A stretch of 64,000 nucleotides of DNA, from assembly GCA_963705525.1 (NCBI GenBank), contig CAVPJW010000003.1, positions 552,942-616,941 on the forward strand, given 5' to 3'. Source of the stretch: CAVPJW01 sp963705525 (GTDB lineage Bacteria; Acidobacteriota; Vicinamibacteria; Vicinamibacterales; CAVPJW01). Below are positions 62,274 through 64,000 of this stretch, one piece after another; position 1 is the stretch's first letter; each line of letters begins with the position of its first letter. The notes under the pieces are model-generated. The model was not told the DNA's origin and searched no databases. It worked only from the letters and a program-made list of their open reading frames with translations. Position numbers and translations under genes: made by a program.

Positions 62274-64000
62274 TCAGCGCCTGGACGCACCATCGGCGGG
62301 CGATGCTCGGTCGACAACCCGATGGTGCGGCAGGTGGGACGGGATTGGCCGCGTGTGGAGCGGGACGTCAGGGTGTAGCAGGCGCTCGCCGTCGTACACG
62401 CGGTAGTGCCCCGCCGATTCGAAAGGCTGGCCCTCGAGGGGCACGTACCGGGCGAGACGCGGTGAGTCCCCGACCGTGACGGCAACCAGCGTGCCCGGCA
62501 CCGGCTCGTGTTCGGGCACCTGCGGGCTCGACAATTGGAGAACGCGATCGGCGGTGAGCCCGCGTCGCAACGCGGGATCGAGATAGAACACCAACGATCC
62601 CGGGCGTTGCTCGACCATCCAGAGCTCCGGCGGGAATTGCGCCGAGCGGTTGATCGTCTGGGCCAAATCGCGCGCCGTCGTGATGGTCGCTACCGGCGGC
62701 ACCAGTATCGCGAGTGACACGGCGAGCGTCGCCGCGGTCAGCGTGGCGCCGAGCGCTGCTGCCTTGTCCAGTCGACGTGCCGCCAGACGCGCAGCGATCC
62801 ACCAGCCGCCGGCGATGGTCAGGGCCACGACCCACATCCACGCCACGTGCGGAACCGGGTACTTTGCGGGCGCGAACACGAGCGCCGCGGGCAGGATCTA
62901 TTGCGCCGACGCCGGCCTGCACGACGCGCATCCGCGCAAACCAGCGAGAGGGATGTTGTTCTCCCCGCTCGAGCGACGCGAGCCACGCCACCGCCGCCAG
63001 CAGAGCGATCGCTGGGAACACCGGCAGCGCGTAGGTGAGCAGCTTCGACTTCGCCAGACTGAGGAACAGCGTCCCCGTCAGCAGCAGGCTCCAGCCGAGG
63101 CGCGTGGCGCCGCCGAACCGCTGGTCCGTGGCGTTGTCCCGCGCGCGCGATCGGAGACGGGCGAGCGAGAACGGCGCATAGAGATTCCACGGCAGGCCGC
63201 CGCCGAGAACGACTGGCAGGTAGTAGTGCCACGGCGCCGTGCCGTGGCGCTGCGTCGTGGTGACGGCCCCGAGCACATGACGCTCGAACAGGTAGTACTT
63301 CAAGTAGCCAGGCTGCGCGTGTTCCATCGCCAGGAAGAACGGCGCCGCGACGGTCGCGGCGAGCGCGAGCGCCAGCACACCGCCAAGGACGACCACGACA
63401 CTGACGCGGCGCTCGAGGAGGCACACGGTGGCGTGCGCCAGGCCAACGATCACGACCCCGGAGAGCCCCTTGGTGAGCATTGCGAGTCCGAGACACCCGC
63501 CGGCGGCCAGAGACCAGGCGAGCACTGCGACCGCGCGATGGCTGCGTGCAGCGCGCCAGAAGGTGATCAGCGCTCCGTTGGTGAACGGCACGAGCGCAAG
63601 GTCGTGCAGCGGCATCTGCATTAATCCGATGGGCAGCGCCAGCGTCGCGTAGAATATGCCGGCGAGCTATCCGCCCCGCCTCCCGAGGATCGTCCCTGCC
63701 AGTAACCCCGTGGTGATCGCACCGAGCAGGCCGAACGCCAGCCCGGGAGCCGGTACGGCCGGCTCGGAGAACCCCAGCACCCGGAGCGAGCCCGCCAGCG
63801 CCCAGAAGAAGAACACGGGCTTGTCGAGAAACGGTTTCCCAAGAAACCGCGGCGTGATGTAGTCATCGCGCTCCACCATCTCCTGTGCGATGGCCGCGTG
63901 GAGGCCCTCGTCCGGATCGATCAGCGGGTGGTGCAACGTGAGCGGGAAGATGAAGAGCGCAACGCCGAGGAGGAACAGGGAGGCGAAGAGAGCCCGTCCG
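62274..64000 (-). pseudogene. GT39/ArnT-like membrane glycosyltransferase, two frameshifts, 5' end outside
   Basis: The frame enters from the right edge with a membrane helix, then 'LHHPLIDPDEGLHAAIAQEM' and 'RFLGKPFLDKPVFFFWALAG', the ArnT/PMT_2 N-terminus with acidic DPDE near the first loop. One frame change occurs at about 63668, after which 'IFYATLALPIGLMQMPLHDL' and several membrane helices follow ('RHGTAPWHYYLPVVLGGGLP'). A second change at about 62880-62900 leads to 'KYPVPHVAWMWVVALTIAGG' and a periplasmic C-terminal region. These enzymes move sugars from polyprenyl phosphate to lipid or protein on the outer face of the inner membrane. Confidence 0.78.

Overview
The window is a high-G+C bacterial chromosome segment. 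The gene families point to an Acidobacteriota genome, probably close to Vicinamibacteria. They include an acidobacterial-type (ADOP/MacB-like) permease beside an ArsR regulator, a relic of a squalene-cyclase-like secreted protein typical of that group, S9, M28 and penicillin-acylase hydrolases, GH97, multihaem cytochromes, and a eukaryote-like Ser/Thr kinase with STAND and TPR parts. This placement is inferred from family content only; no 16S or ribosomal protein gene is present.

Layout. 0-2 kb: end of a sugar isomerase/epimerase-like gene, then an Hsp20 gene between two cysteine-rich proteins. 2-10.7 kb: a 1180-aa APC-permease/USP/MgtE fusion, divergent from ppx-ppk1; a Pho-box-like direct repeat lies between them. 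Two overlapping secreted-protein genes follow. 10.7-20.3 kb: relic of a squalene-cyclase-like gene, S9 peptidase, a 1290-aa two-glycosyltransferase/two-methyltransferase protein, a methyltransferase relic, an M28 peptidase and a vapBC-like pair. 20.3-28.3 kb: PQQ-type sugar dehydrogenase, tag, an H1-like basic protein, a winged-helix relic, a penicillin acylase family lipoprotein, a Uma2 nuclease, membrane and secreted proteins, carbonic anhydrase and a cupin. 28.3-39.2 kb: frameshifted arsR-ADOP and GH97 genes, an acetyltransferase, two small proteins, a rhlE-type helicase with a long leader, a DUF4239 relic and a calcium-type P-ATPase. 39.3-46.7 kb: a broken nifJ plus a dihydroorotate-dehydrogenase-like gene, cytochrome relics, a duplicated glycine-zipper protein and a broken MauG-like peroxidase. 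46.8-48.5 kb: a CGNR regulator divergent from an EamA exporter.

48.6-50.1 kb: tRNA-Ser(GCU) whose 3' end is repeated exactly 1.4 kb downstream. The two copies bracket a decayed integrase and a small protein that is nearly half Lys/Arg. 50.2-55.4 kb: a pseudogene, a strong palindromic operator, a cytochrome/outer-membrane pseudogene, a five-haem cytochrome and an RMD1/DUF155-like membrane protein. 55.4-58 kb: gltX, and a PAP2 phosphatase preceded by a four-repeat Pho-like box. 58-62 kb: tRNA-Gln(CUG) whose 3' end is also repeated, here bracketing one large kinase-STAND-TPR gene and followed by a second integrase relic. 62.3-64 kb: a frameshifted GT39 glycosyltransferase running off the window.

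Two themes stand out. First, many genes are relics, several with both ends kept and the middle missing, often with a frameshift. One has an in-frame nonsense codon, so sequencing error alone does not explain all of them. Second, two tRNA-anchored mini-islands each carry a single well-formed cargo gene: an extremely basic protein and a kinase-STAND protein. These are the best candidates for undescribed biology here. Two phosphate-related loci (ppx-ppk1 and PAP2) share 11-bp-spaced TGTAAC-type repeats, which suggests a Pho regulon.
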